In this document: one piece after another, positions 1-6,172 of the stretch
Layout of the letters: the number at the start of each line of letters is the position of its first letter
Position numbering within the stretch: position 1 is the stretch's first letter
Assembly: GCA_015661985.1 (NCBI GenBank)
Contig: DQVB01000136.1
Coordinates: forward strand, 1-6,172
Direction of reading: 5' to 3'
From: Planctomycetota bacterium
GTDB lineage: Bacteria > Planctomycetota > Planctomycetia > Pirellulales > Thermoguttaceae
Length of the DNA stretch: 6,172 bases
Program-made: the position numbers and the translations under genes
Notes under the pieces: model-generated
The model's input: only the letters and a program-made list of their open reading frames with translations
Database searches by the model: none
What the model was told of the DNA's origin: nothing

Positions 1-2589
1 CAACCCGCTCGGGCATCCTCGCAGAAACAGACGTCCCTCTATCACGACCCGCTCATTTGGCCGACCCATCAGTACTTGGCGTTCTATTTCTGGCTGCGCC
101 ACGAGTGGCGAGCCGACGCGGTCGTCCACTTGGGACGGCACGGCACGCTGGAGTTCCTGCCTGGCAAGAGCAACGGGTTGGCCTGGGACGACGCGTCATC
201 GGTCGTATTGGGCGAGCTGCCGAACATCTATCCGTACATCGTGGACGCGATCGGCGAGGCGGTGGCAGCGAAGCGACGAGGCCAAGCGGTGATCGTGACT
301 CACGCCACTCCCCCCCTCACCACCACCGCCCTGTATGGCGACTTAGCCAAGCTACAGGACCTGATCAATAGCTACACTCGCGCACGCGACCAGAAGCAAA
401 GCGGGCTCCAGGCCGAGTACTTCAAGAGCATCACGAAACTCGCGACCGACCTGGGATACACACCGGCGCCGGCCCAGGAGCATGGCGATGTCATTCAGCG
501 AGCGCCCGAGAACTTGGGATCTCCACGAGACCGAGAGGTCCAACGGATCGAACACTGGCTCGCACGGATCCAGACCCAGTCCGGCCCTCGGGGGCTCCAC
601 ACGTTCGGCGAGGCGTACTCGCGACAGGCCACGGAGGACATGCTTGTCCACATGTTCCGCGACGAGCTCGCCGAGCTGCGCGCGGCGGGGCTGAACGCGG
701 ACGACGAGAAAGCATGGCTGGCAATCGTGGCCGAGGCAGACTCCGCCCAGCCGCCGGCGCCCCATCCTGCCTCAGAGGCGGCAACGGTGCGCGAACGAGC
801 CGCGGCGACTGCGCGGGCCCGGATCGAATCCACCGCCTGGCACATGCGTCACAGCCAGGAACTCGAATTCCTGGCTCGCGCCCTGGGTGGCGGATTCGTC
901 CCGGTCGGCCCGCCCGGTGATCCTCTGTCGAACCCCGCTATCTTTCCCACGGGAAGGAACCAGTACCAGTACAATCCCAAGAAGCTGCCCACGCGCGAGG
1001 CCTGGGCCGTCGGCAAACGCATGGCCCAGCAGACGCTCGACATCCATCGGCGGCGCCATGGCGACTATCCGAGCAAGCTCAGCGTCACCCTATGGGCGAA
1101 CACGCTGATCCGGACTCACGGGGTGCTGGAGTCGGAGATTCTGTACTTCTCGGGTTTGGAGCCGGTCTGGAATCGGCGCGGGGACGTCGTGGACGTCAAG
1201 CTCATCACACCGCTCGGGCGTCCCCGAGTGGACGTGGTGATGACGGTCACGGGCATGTACCGCGATTCGTTTCCGGACAAAATGCTGCTGTTGGACAAGG
1301 CCGTCCGGCTGGCGTACGACGCGCCGCCGGAGTCGGGAATCCCCAACTACATTCACATCCACACGCAGAAGATATCCCTCGAGTTGACAGGGAAAGGCGC
1401 CGATCCCGACGAAAGCCAAAAGTCGGCGCTGGTGCGCATCTTCGGAGCGCAAACGGGGACGTATGGCACGGGCGTCGACGGTTTCGTGCGGGCGTCCGAG
1501 CAGTGGTGCGAGCGTGCCGAAGTCGCCGACCGGTATCTCCAGCGCATGTCGTTCAGCTTTTCGAACGACGGATGGTCCCGGCCGGCTCGCGAACTCTTCG
1601 AACACCAACTCCGTGGCGTGCAAGGCGTCATCCACGGCCGCAGCAGCAACCTCTACGGCATCATGGACCTCACGGAGAACTTCGAGTATCAGGGCGCGCT
1701 GGCTCTGACCATCGATCAGCTTGACGGGAGGCAGCCTGACTTGTACATCAATGACCTCGTTGGCAGCCAGAAGGTGCTCAGCGGGCGGGAGGCCATCGTG
1801 TTGGAACTTCTGAGCCGCTATCACAACCCGGACTTCATCCGCGCCATGGTGGCCGAAGGCTACGATGGAGCGAGGTACTTCAGCCGGATCGCCGACAACC
1901 AGTTCGGTTGGGACGTGGTCAGTGACGTCATCACAGCCGACGACTGGAAAAAGTACGCCGAAATCTATCTGGACGACAAGTACCGGTTGGGGCTGCGCGA
2001 GTTCTTCGAGCAACACAATCCGCACGCCCTTCAAAACATCGCCTCCCGCGTCCTGGAAACACATCGCAAAGGCCTCCAAGAGCTGGATTCCCAGACATTA
2101 CAGTTGGCGGCGCGGGTCTACGTCGAAACCGTCGCTCAACACGGCCCGGCGTGCACGTCACACATCTGCGCCAATCCGGAGCTCAACACGCTGGCGGAGA
2201 AGCTCGCCGGCGCCTCCAAGCAGCTTGCTGACGCCACCTTGGAACGATTCCGAAGGCAACTCCAACGCACGGGTAACGCAGGGCTGGCCAAGGCTCTGGC
2301 ATCGGCCGGCGCCTCGGACCAGCCCGCCAAGGCACCGCAGCCGGTCGAAGGCCGCGTCTTGACACCTGCCGAGCCGGACTCCCGGCCCCCCAGAGCCGAT
2401 GACCGTGGCCCGCCATCCCCAGAGCCAACGGCTGCGAACCATGCGAACGCCTCTGCCGGCCCCGCGCCCGCTGACACGGCAGAACGAAGCAATCACTGGC
2501 CGGCTACGCTTCTTGCCGCCGCGTTGTGCGCTTTGGCCTTCGCCTCCGGCCTGGTTTGGCGCGCCGCCCGCAACCGGCCAGCGGCGTGA
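1..2589 (+). CDS. cobN: CobN/ChlH-family metal chelatase large subunit, tail-anchored (5' partial)
   Basis: This is the large, substrate-binding subunit family of class I chelatases (CobN inserts Co2+ into hydrogenobyrinic acid diamide; ChlH/BchH bind protoporphyrin for Mg2+). The frame is open from base 1, so the N-terminal third lies outside the window; 862 residues are visible, against about 1,200-1,400 for full family members. An internal TTG at 76 is not the start, because family similarity (PTHQYLAFYFWL) begins upstream of it. Visible blocks, numbered from base 1: the HLGRHGTLEFLPGK signature (43-56), GLHTFGEAYS (about 197-206), PTGRNQYQYNP (about 315-325), LGRPRVDVVMTVTGMYRD (about 405-422), GTYGTGVDGF (about 487-496) and NPDFIRAMVAEGYDGARYF (about 610-628). 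After the chelatase domain come CTSHIC (718-723), a Pro/Ala-rich linker (about 765-831), one hydrophobic helix (about 834-853) and a basic tail RAARNRPAA. This predicts a C-terminal membrane anchor. Soluble CobN lacks such an anchor, so the substrate could be another tetrapyrrole (HmuS-like haem proteins belong to this family). Family assignment is sure; the exact metal and substrate are not. No ATPase partner (CobS/CobT or ChlI/ChlD type) is visible. Confidence 0.93.
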   Translation, partial: QPARASSQKQTSLYHDPLIWPTHQYLAFYFWLRHEWRADAVVHLGRHGTLEFLPGKSNGLAWDDASSVVLGELPNIYPYIVDAIGEAVAAKRRGQAVIVTHATPPLTTTALYGDLAKLQDLINSYTRARDQKQSGLQAEYFKSITKLATDLGYTPAPAQEHGDVIQRAPENLGSPRDREVQRIEHWLARIQTQSGPRGLHTFGEAYSRQATEDMLVHMFRDELAELRAAGLNADDEKAWLAIVAEADSAQPPAPHPASEAATVRERAAATARARIESTAWHMRHSQELEFLARALGGGFVPVGPPGDPLSNPAIFPTGRNQYQYNPKKLPTREAWAVGKRMAQQTLDIHRRRHGDYPSKLSVTLWANTLIRTHGVLESEILYFSGLEPVWNRRGDVVDVKLITPLGRPRVDVVMTVTGMYRDSFPDKMLLLDKAVRLAYDAPPESGIPNYIHIHTQKISLELTGKGADPDESQKSALVRIFGAQTGTYGTGVDGFVRASEQWCERAEVADRYLQRMSFSFSNDGWSRPARELFEHQLRGVQGVIHGRSSNLYGIMDLTENFEYQGALALTIDQLDGRQPDLYINDLVGSQKVLSGREAIVLELLSRYHNPDFIRAMVAEGYDGARYFSRIADNQFGWDVVSDVITADDWKKYAEIYLDDKYRLGLREFFEQHNPHALQNIASRVLETHRKGLQELDSQTLQLAARVYVETVAQHGPACTSHICANPELNTLAEKLAGASKQLADATLERFRRQLQRTGNAGLAKALASAGASDQPAKAPQPVEGRVLTPAEPDSRPPRADDRGPPSPEPTAANHANASAGPAPADTAERSNHWPATLLAAALCALAFASGLVWRAARNRPAA

Positions 2590-2639
2590 TCAGATTGCCC
2601 ATGGTTTGCAGGCCACGTGCCCCGCTTCTTCGCGCCACC

Positions 2640-2908
2640 TCAGAATATGGACGGACCGAGCTGGCTCGTGCCCGTCACGCGCCGCCCCATCTGCATCTTG
2701 AAACGCCCGCGGGGCCATCCTCCCGTGGCAACCTGCCCCATCCGCCCTTGCCAGACCTGAAACTCCAGCTCCCCCACCGACAGCTCTGGAATCCGGAAAA
2801 CCCCGTCAAACTTCGAAATGGCTGCTTGCGGATTATCACGCGAAAGGATGTAAACGCTCTCACAAGAGGTAGCGTTGCCCGGCATCTTCACACGTATCGT
2901 CTGCTTCC
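2640..2908 (-). pseudogene. C-terminal remnant of a cupredoxin / carboxypeptidase-regulatory-like secreted protein
   Basis: Read on the minus strand, this stretch encodes YILSRDNPQAAIS, then DGVFRIPEL, VGELEFQVWQ and PRGRFKM, ending SIF-stop at 2640. That order (a DNP-type turn, a DGxFxIxxLPxG strand pair, ExxFQVWxE, then a KGRFK strand) is the beta-sandwich tail I associate with planctomycete secreted proteins. In those proteins it follows a cupredoxin-like CxxHPWM copper motif. Here the copper-motif region appears as KMPGNATSCES, so the ligands are not recognisable, and an in-frame TAG lies a few codons further upstream. The N-terminal part is missing: the frame runs into the IS66 remnant, which begins near 2910-2925. 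The stop at 2640 may be the original one. It is convergent with the chelatase gene, whose stop is about 50 bases away. I infer a dead gene fragment, not an active small gene. The family call comes from pattern memory and was not searched. Confidence 0.6.
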
Positions 2909-2919
2909 GACCATTCTAC

Positions 2920-3345
2920 GAGACCGGTTCGCGACGTTGGGGTACATGCGCAAGTTCGACGTGCCGGTCCAGTTCTGCCTGGCCCATCTGACCCGGATGT
3001 GAACTTCCTCACGACGCTTCCGGACGAGAAGTACAAGGCCTATGGCGAGAGGGTTCGCGAGTCGCTGCCGGAGCTGTTCGCGGTGATCCATCGGCGCGAG
3101 ACGATCAGCGAGGCGGGCTTTGCGAGGAAGCTGGAAGTGGCCCGAGCCGAGGTGGTTCGCGTCTCAACCACCCGGGTGCCGCAAGGCAAGCATGCCCAAA
3201 ACCTGGCAGGGCGGTTCCACAAGCGCGGCGCGGCCTGCTTCCAGTTCATCACCACGCCGGGCATCGAGCTGACGAACAACCTGGTGGAACAGGCGATCCG
3301 CTTCGTGGTGATCGACCGCCGCATCACGCAAGGCGCTCGGAGCGA
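2920..3345 (+). pseudogene. IS66 family transposase (TnpC), 3' remnant with frameshift
   Basis: The translation matches the C-terminal half of the IS66 DDE transposase. MRKFDVPVQFCLAHLTR lies in one frame up to 2996. NFLTTLPDEKYKAYGERVRE, NLAGRFHKRGAACFQFITT and NNLVEQAIRFVVIDRRITQG follow in the next frame from 2999. IS66 proteins normally read FCLAHLIRDVKFLTTLPD across this point. Here acc-cgg-atg-tga replaces acc-cgg-gat-gtg, so loss of a single G next to 2996 explains both the stop at 3000-3002 and the frame change. The conserved glutamate of the NNLxEQAIR block (codon at 3287) is kept, but the N-terminal two thirds, with the first catalytic aspartates, is gone. The homology fades after QGARSE near 3345, short of the usual C-terminal WCERxWT block. 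No terminal inverted repeats and no tnpA/tnpB partners are seen. It is a dead fragment. Confidence 0.85.
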
Positions 3346-3362
3346 AACGGCTGGGCGAGGGA

Positions 3363-3780
3363 TTGAGACGGTGCGCTGTGGATCGGTTTTCTTTCGCGCT
3401 GATGCCCAATCACGGGCACCTGGTTCTGCGGCCGAGCGAGGATCGGCTCATGGGGCGCATGTTGCGGTGGGTTGTGGCGGCGCACGCCCGGCGCCGCGAC
3501 GAGCACTATCGTGCGTCGGGCGAAGGGTGCCGGTTGGCACGCTGCTTTCGCCTCGGCCGATTCCGCGGACACCGAACTGGATCAAGCGAGTGGGTCGGTG
3601 GCTCAGCGAGAAGGAGCTGCGGGCGTCAAGAACGGGTGCCCGAAGTGGTCGTCCCTTGGTGATGAGGCCCGGTCGGAAGAAACCGTCGGGCGGACACGTT
3701 AGGATACAGGCTCCGCCCTCGCGGCCGCCCCCGGAAGCGGCAACGACGAGGAAAAGGGACGCCGCCTCCTTTTCCGGTCC
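3363..3780 (+). pseudogene. REP-associated tyrosine transposase (RAYT, Y1/IS200-like), degraded
   Basis: The first piece, in the frame of 3363, reads FALMPNHGHLVLRPSED, then RWVVAAHARRRDEHYRASGEG. This carries the HxH motif of the Y1/HUH nuclease fold (His codons at 3411 and 3417). The homology then jumps to the family's C-terminal part in another frame: PIPRTPNWIKRV, then LSEKELRASRTGARSGRPL (about 3550-3657). It shifts again to GDEARSEETVGR (3658-3693) and again to the basic tail LRPRGRPRKRQRRGKG (from 3711). Four successive pieces in three frames therefore make up one recognisable protein. The segment between RASGEG and PIPRTPNW, where a complete RAYT has the QGRFKSF block and the catalytic tyrosine region (YVERN), is missing, so the protein cannot be active. 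The N-terminus before the FALMPNH block is also absent, replaced by IS66 sequence. The REP-like hairpin immediately downstream fits the RAYT identity. Confidence 0.8.
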
Positions 3781-3781
3781 C
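3750..3781. repeat. REP-like palindrome beside the RAYT remnant
   Basis: GGAAAAGG (3750-3757) is the exact reverse complement of CCTTTTCC (3768-3775), giving an 8-bp stem with a 10-base loop. An overlapping alternative pairing, GGGAC (3756-3760) with GTCCC (3777-3781), is also possible. It sits at the very end of the RAYT coding remnant, where the substrate palindromes of these transposases usually lie. Only one copy is seen in this window, so calling it a member of a REP family is an inference. It is not followed by a T-run, which argues against a simple intrinsic terminator. Confidence 0.5.
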
Positions 3782-3866
3782 GCACGCCTGGTTTTCATGG
3801 TCGCCATCGACGAAAATGCGAGTCTCACTGTCTGCCGAGAGACACTCGTACGGATGGACACCAGCG

Positions 3867-3877
3867 AAGGGGGTGAG
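3867..3877 (+). promoter_or_regulatory. Probable ribosome binding site of the antiporter gene
   Basis: A purine-rich AAGGGGGTGAG sequence ends nine bases before the ATG at 3887. It partly resembles the GGAGGTGA consensus. It is the main reason for preferring 3887 over the in-frame ATGs at 3797, 3854 and 3902. No clear promoter is visible upstream. Confidence 0.45.
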
Positions 3878-3886
3878 CACGGTCCG

Positions 3887-5641
3887 ATGATTCTTGACGC
3901 GATGCCGATCCTGGCCGCTGCACCGTTCGGCGTTTGGAACGCCTTGTGGGACGTTCTTGTCTTGCTGGCGATGGCCCTTGTGCTCGGGACGGTTGCCGAA
4001 CGGCTTGGCCAGAGCGTGATTGTGGGCTATTTGATGGCGGGCATGCTGGTTGGGCCGAATGTGCTTGGTTGGGTTTCCGCCCGGGGCGAGTTGTTCAACA
4101 TTGCCGAATTGGGCGTGGCCCTGCTGTTGTTCGCCATCGGGCTGGAGTTTTCGCCTCGCCGGCTACTGGCGCTGGGCAGCATCGTGGTGAAGACGGGTTC
4201 GCTTCAGATCGTGTTGACGGCGGTCCTCGGTTTCGCGGTGTCGATCCTTTGCGGCTTGGGGGGCCAACAAGCGCTGGTCGTGGGCATGATGGTCGCCATG
4301 AGCAGCACCGCGTGTGTGCTGCGGCTGTTGACAGACCGGGCGGAAATCGACAGCCAGCACGGGCGAATGGCTCTGGGGATTCTGCTCGTCCAGGACGTGG
4401 CCGTGGTTCCGATGATGTTGCTGGTAAGCATCATGGCAACCGGGGGCAACTGGGGCCTGATCGCAGGCAAGCTCGCGTTGGCACTGATCTTGGCTACCGT
4501 CCTCAGCGGCGTGTTCTATGCGTTGTTCAACCTCGTGGCACCGCGACTCCTGCTGCTGCCCACGTGGCGAAAGAACCGCGACTTGCCGGTTCTGCTGGCC
4601 GTGATCATGGCGACCGGCTCAGCGTGGGCGACCCATGCGGTGGGGCTCAGTCCGGCAATGGGCGCATTTGCGGCGGGCGTCCTGCTGGGTGCGTCCCCGT
4701 TCGCCACACAGATCCGCGCAGACACTCGGCCCCTGACGACGCTGATGGTGACGTTGTTTTTCGCCTCCATCGGGATGTTGGGCGACCCCATGTGGCTACT
4801 GGCACATTGGCCGGCCGTCACCGGGATCGTTCTGGCAATCGTTGCAGGCAAATCGCTTATCATTGCTGTGTTGGCACGCATTTTTGGTCGGCCCTGGCGG
4901 TATGCGATCGCCTCAGCGCTGTGCCTGGCCCAGGTTGGCGAGTTCTCCTTCGTCCTGGCGACCATTGCCCACAGCGGTGCCGTCGATGCCCCCCTGATCA
5001 CCTCCATGACCTTTCACGCGATGATTTCGGCGACGATCCTCACGCTGCTCAGCACCCCCTATCTCGTTAGCGCAGCGCCGTGGGTCGGCGCTCGCTGTGA
5101 GCATCTGATCATGAGATGGCGACGGTCCGTTCGTTCTGCTGCTGCGACGGCTGGACGAATGACAATCGACCGGCACGCAACAGCCACTGAAGGCGCGAGT
5201 CACCCGGATTCCGGCGACCGCGGTTTAATCGTGATCGTCGGGTTCGGCCCGGCGGGACAGCGGGTCGCCGAGGGTCTGATGGAGTCGCACCAGCAACAAA
5301 TGGTGGCGGTGGATCTCAACCCCGACAACATCGAAATTGCACAACGATACGGTTTGAAAGGCCATCTCGGCGACGCCACCCAGCGGGAGATACTCGAGCG
5401 CGCCGGCATCTATAAGGCTCGCGTGTTCGCCGTGACCGTACCCGACCCCGCCACCATACGGCACCTGATTCATTTGGTCCGCGATCTGGCTCCGGATGCG
5501 TTCATCGTGGCCCGCTGCCGCTATCATCTGCTGCACTGGGAGTTGCTCGCCGCCGGAGCACATGAAGTCGTGGACGAAGAGGACCAACTCGGTCGCCGCC
5601 TGGCCGCGCAAGTCCGCAAGTACATGAGGAGACCGGACTGA
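3887..5641 (+). CDS. CPA2 cation:proton antiporter with C-terminal RCK (TrkA-N) domain, KefB/YbaL-like
   Basis: This is an inner-membrane monovalent cation/proton antiporter of the CPA2 family, 584 residues from the chosen ATG; KefB and YbaL are of similar length. Residues about 16-410 form a long series of hydrophobic helices with family landmarks: GYLMAGMLVGPN (47-58), LLLFAIGLEF (79-88), MSSTAC (138-143), the QD pair in LLVQDVAVVP (Q169, D170), the HAVGLSPAMGAFAAG helix (250-264) and FFASIGM (291-297). A cytoplasmic linker follows, then an RCK-N Rossmann domain from about 446, with GFGPAG (452-457) and an acidic residue, D476, ending the second strand (VAVDLN), as expected for NAD(H) or nucleotide binding. 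There is no TrkA-C domain; the protein ends soon after the RCK-N fold. The likely role is K+ or Na+ efflux coupled to H+ entry, gated by nucleotide or redox state; the ion is not determined. The start at 3887 has a plausible ribosome binding site. The same frame is open back to 2999, but that part is transposase debris. The gene stands alone on its strand, with dead transposases on both sides. Confidence 0.92.
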   Translation: MILDAMPILAAAPFGVWNALWDVLVLLAMALVLGTVAERLGQSVIVGYLMAGMLVGPNVLGWVSARGELFNIAELGVALLLFAIGLEFSPRRLLALGSIVVKTGSLQIVLTAVLGFAVSILCGLGGQQALVVGMMVAMSSTACVLRLLTDRAEIDSQHGRMALGILLVQDVAVVPMMLLVSIMATGGNWGLIAGKLALALILATVLSGVFYALFNLVAPRLLLLPTWRKNRDLPVLLAVIMATGSAWATHAVGLSPAMGAFAAGVLLGASPFATQIRADTRPLTTLMVTLFFASIGMLGDPMWLLAHWPAVTGIVLAIVAGKSLIIAVLARIFGRPWRYAIASALCLAQVGEFSFVLATIAHSGAVDAPLITSMTFHAMISATILTLLSTPYLVSAAPWVGARCEHLIMRWRRSVRSAAATAGRMTIDRHATATEGASHPDSGDRGLIVIVGFGPAGQRVAEGLMESHQQQMVAVDLNPDNIEIAQRYGLKGHLGDATQREILERAGIYKARVFAVTVPDPATIRHLIHLVRDLAPDAFIVARCRYHLLHWELLAAGAHEVVDEEDQLGRRLAAQVRKYMRRPD

Positions 5642-5886
5642 CGGACACCAGGGAAGAAAAGGGCGATCGCCAATCGGATCAACATGTTCGTGCGGCACGT
5701 TGCGCAACTGTGCACTGGCTCCGCCACTGCACCCGACACTTGGTGACGGTTTGAGGGATTCAGCCGGGTGTAACTCCGTGCAGAAGGCTACAATGGACCA
5801 TGATCTTGACGGATCGCGCAGGAATGAGCTTCCCGATTTGAGCGGAAAGGGATGGGTGTCGTGACTTTTCGGAGGCTCCCCATGCG
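5642..5886. other. Spacer between the antiporter and the rve fragment, no gene supported
   Basis: No recognisable coding sequence was found on either strand. It contains two short perfect palindromes, GGCGATCGCC (5662-5671) and GTTGCGCAAC (5699-5708), and a weak 5-bp inverted repeat, GTGCA (5710-5714) with TGCAC (5728-5732). None is followed by a T-run, so no intrinsic terminator can be called for the antiporter gene. Confidence 0.5.
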
Positions 5887-6172
5887 ATGTGCCCACGTCG
5901 AAAGAGCGACGGCACCGGCTGGTCTTTGCCTCGCCGGGCAGAGCGGAAGGCCGAACCGGACCGTTTCGACGTCGTGGAGGGGCTCGTAATCCGCGGAAGG
6001 TTGGCCGTGGAAGTGCTCAAGGGGACCTCCGTGCTCGGCGGTTTGGCCGCGTCGTGGCCGCGGGCTCGAATCACCGGAAAAACCGTGGTCAACGCGCTGG
6101 TGAGCCACTGGCGTCAGTTCGGCTGGCCCGACTTGGCCCCGTTCGGACAACGACACCGTCTTCCAGGGTCCC
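5887..6172 (+). pseudogene. rve-type integrase/transposase fragment, frameshifted and cut by the window edge
   Basis: In the frame of 5887 the translation gives GWSLPRRAERKAEPDRFDVV, then EGLVIRG, LKGTSVLGGLAASWP, and ALVSHWRQFGWPDLAPF. This pattern is that of DDE (rve) integrase-core transposases, in which a D-x-F-D-V-V-E-G-L block is followed by HWRxFGxPxYAQFDNDTxFQG. At about 6140 the sequence reads ttc-gga-caa where ttc-gac-aac is expected. One extra G therefore shifts the catalytic-aspartate block DNDTVFQGP (about 6143-6172) into the next frame. The rest of the protein lies beyond the window. Upstream, a TGA at 5839-5841 closes the frame and the usual N-terminal helix-turn-helix part is not recognisable, so the element is also truncated at its 5' side. 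The extra G could be a sequencing error, but the missing N-terminus suggests a real remnant. The exact IS family is not assigned. Confidence 0.7.

Noticed and set aside
1090..2079. A 329-codon open frame on the minus strand inside the chelatase gene
   Set aside because: It lies wholly opposite a strongly conserved CobN-family coding region, and its translation has no recognisable domain. It is a by-product of high-GC codon use on the other strand.
2526..3002. A 158-codon plus-strand frame starting inside the chelatase 3' end
   Set aside because: Only its last 25-30 codons are meaningful (IS66 sequence before the frameshift). The rest overlaps the chelatase tail and the antisense remnant in an unrelated frame.
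3934..5070. A 378-codon plus-strand frame overlapping the antiporter
   Set aside because: It is a frame-shifted shadow of the antiporter: arginine- and glycine-rich, with no membrane segments and no recognisable motifs.
4904..5670. Two copies of GCGATCGC (4904-4911 and 5663-5670), the cyanobacterial HIP1 octamer
   Set aside because: Two copies in about 6 kb of GC-rich DNA are possible by chance, one is within coding sequence, and no other cyanobacterial sign is present.
5699..5732. Short palindromes after the antiporter as a possible terminator
   Set aside because: The stems are short and there is no following T-run, so they do not meet the usual form of an intrinsic terminator.
5882..5989. 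A short frame (ATG at 5882) preceded by GGAGG at a good distance
   Set aside because: It overlaps the rve fragment, whose homology is in the neighbouring frame, and the peptide has no recognisable features.
1..6172. CRISPR arrays, tRNA or rRNA genes, riboswitches
   Set aside because: On reading both strands I saw no regularly spaced repeats, no tRNA-like cloverleaf landmarks and no conserved RNA motifs, including no recognisable cobalamin riboswitch in the visible part.

Overview
The window reads as a piece of a GC-rich bacterial chromosome, most probably from a planctomycete. The lineage guess is an inference. It rests on a degraded cupredoxin-type secreted-protein tail of a kind I associate with Planctomycetota, on a REP-associated (RAYT-type) transposase remnant ending in a basic LRPRGRPRK tail, and on a REP-like palindrome just after it. 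No rRNA, tRNA or housekeeping marker is present to confirm it.

Layout. (1) Positions 1-2589, + strand: the C-terminal two thirds of a CobN/ChlH-family metal chelatase large subunit, cut by the left window edge. It carries a Pro/Ala-rich linker and a single C-terminal membrane helix, so it is a tail-anchored CobN-like protein, and it has a CxxHxC motif after the chelatase domain. (2) About 2640-3780: a scar of broken genes. An antisense C-terminal fragment of a cupredoxin/carboxypeptidase-regulatory-like secreted protein comes first. Next is the 3' part of an IS66 transposase with a one-base frameshift, then a RAYT/Y1 transposase remnant with an internal deletion and several frameshifts, then a REP-like hairpin. 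(3) 3887-5641, + strand: an apparently intact CPA2-type cation/proton antiporter with a C-terminal RCK/TrkA-N nucleotide-binding domain (KefB/YbaL-like). (4) 5642-5886: a spacer with no supported gene. (5) About 5887-6172: a fragment of an rve-type (DDE integrase core) transposase, frameshifted near position 6140 and running off the right edge.

Only two genes look functional, the chelatase and the antiporter, and nothing shows that they work together. They are separated by about 1.3 kb of mobile-element debris. One open frame happens to run without a stop from the IS66 remnant (2999) through the RAYT remnant into the antiporter, giving an apparent 880-residue protein. The homology changes frame inside the two remnants, so this long frame is an accident and the antiporter start belongs near 3887.

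I do not see a convincing new biological system. The most interesting points are the tail-anchored chelatase with its CxxHxC motif, the REP-like palindrome beside a dead RAYT, and the density of four dead coding fragments around one intact transporter.
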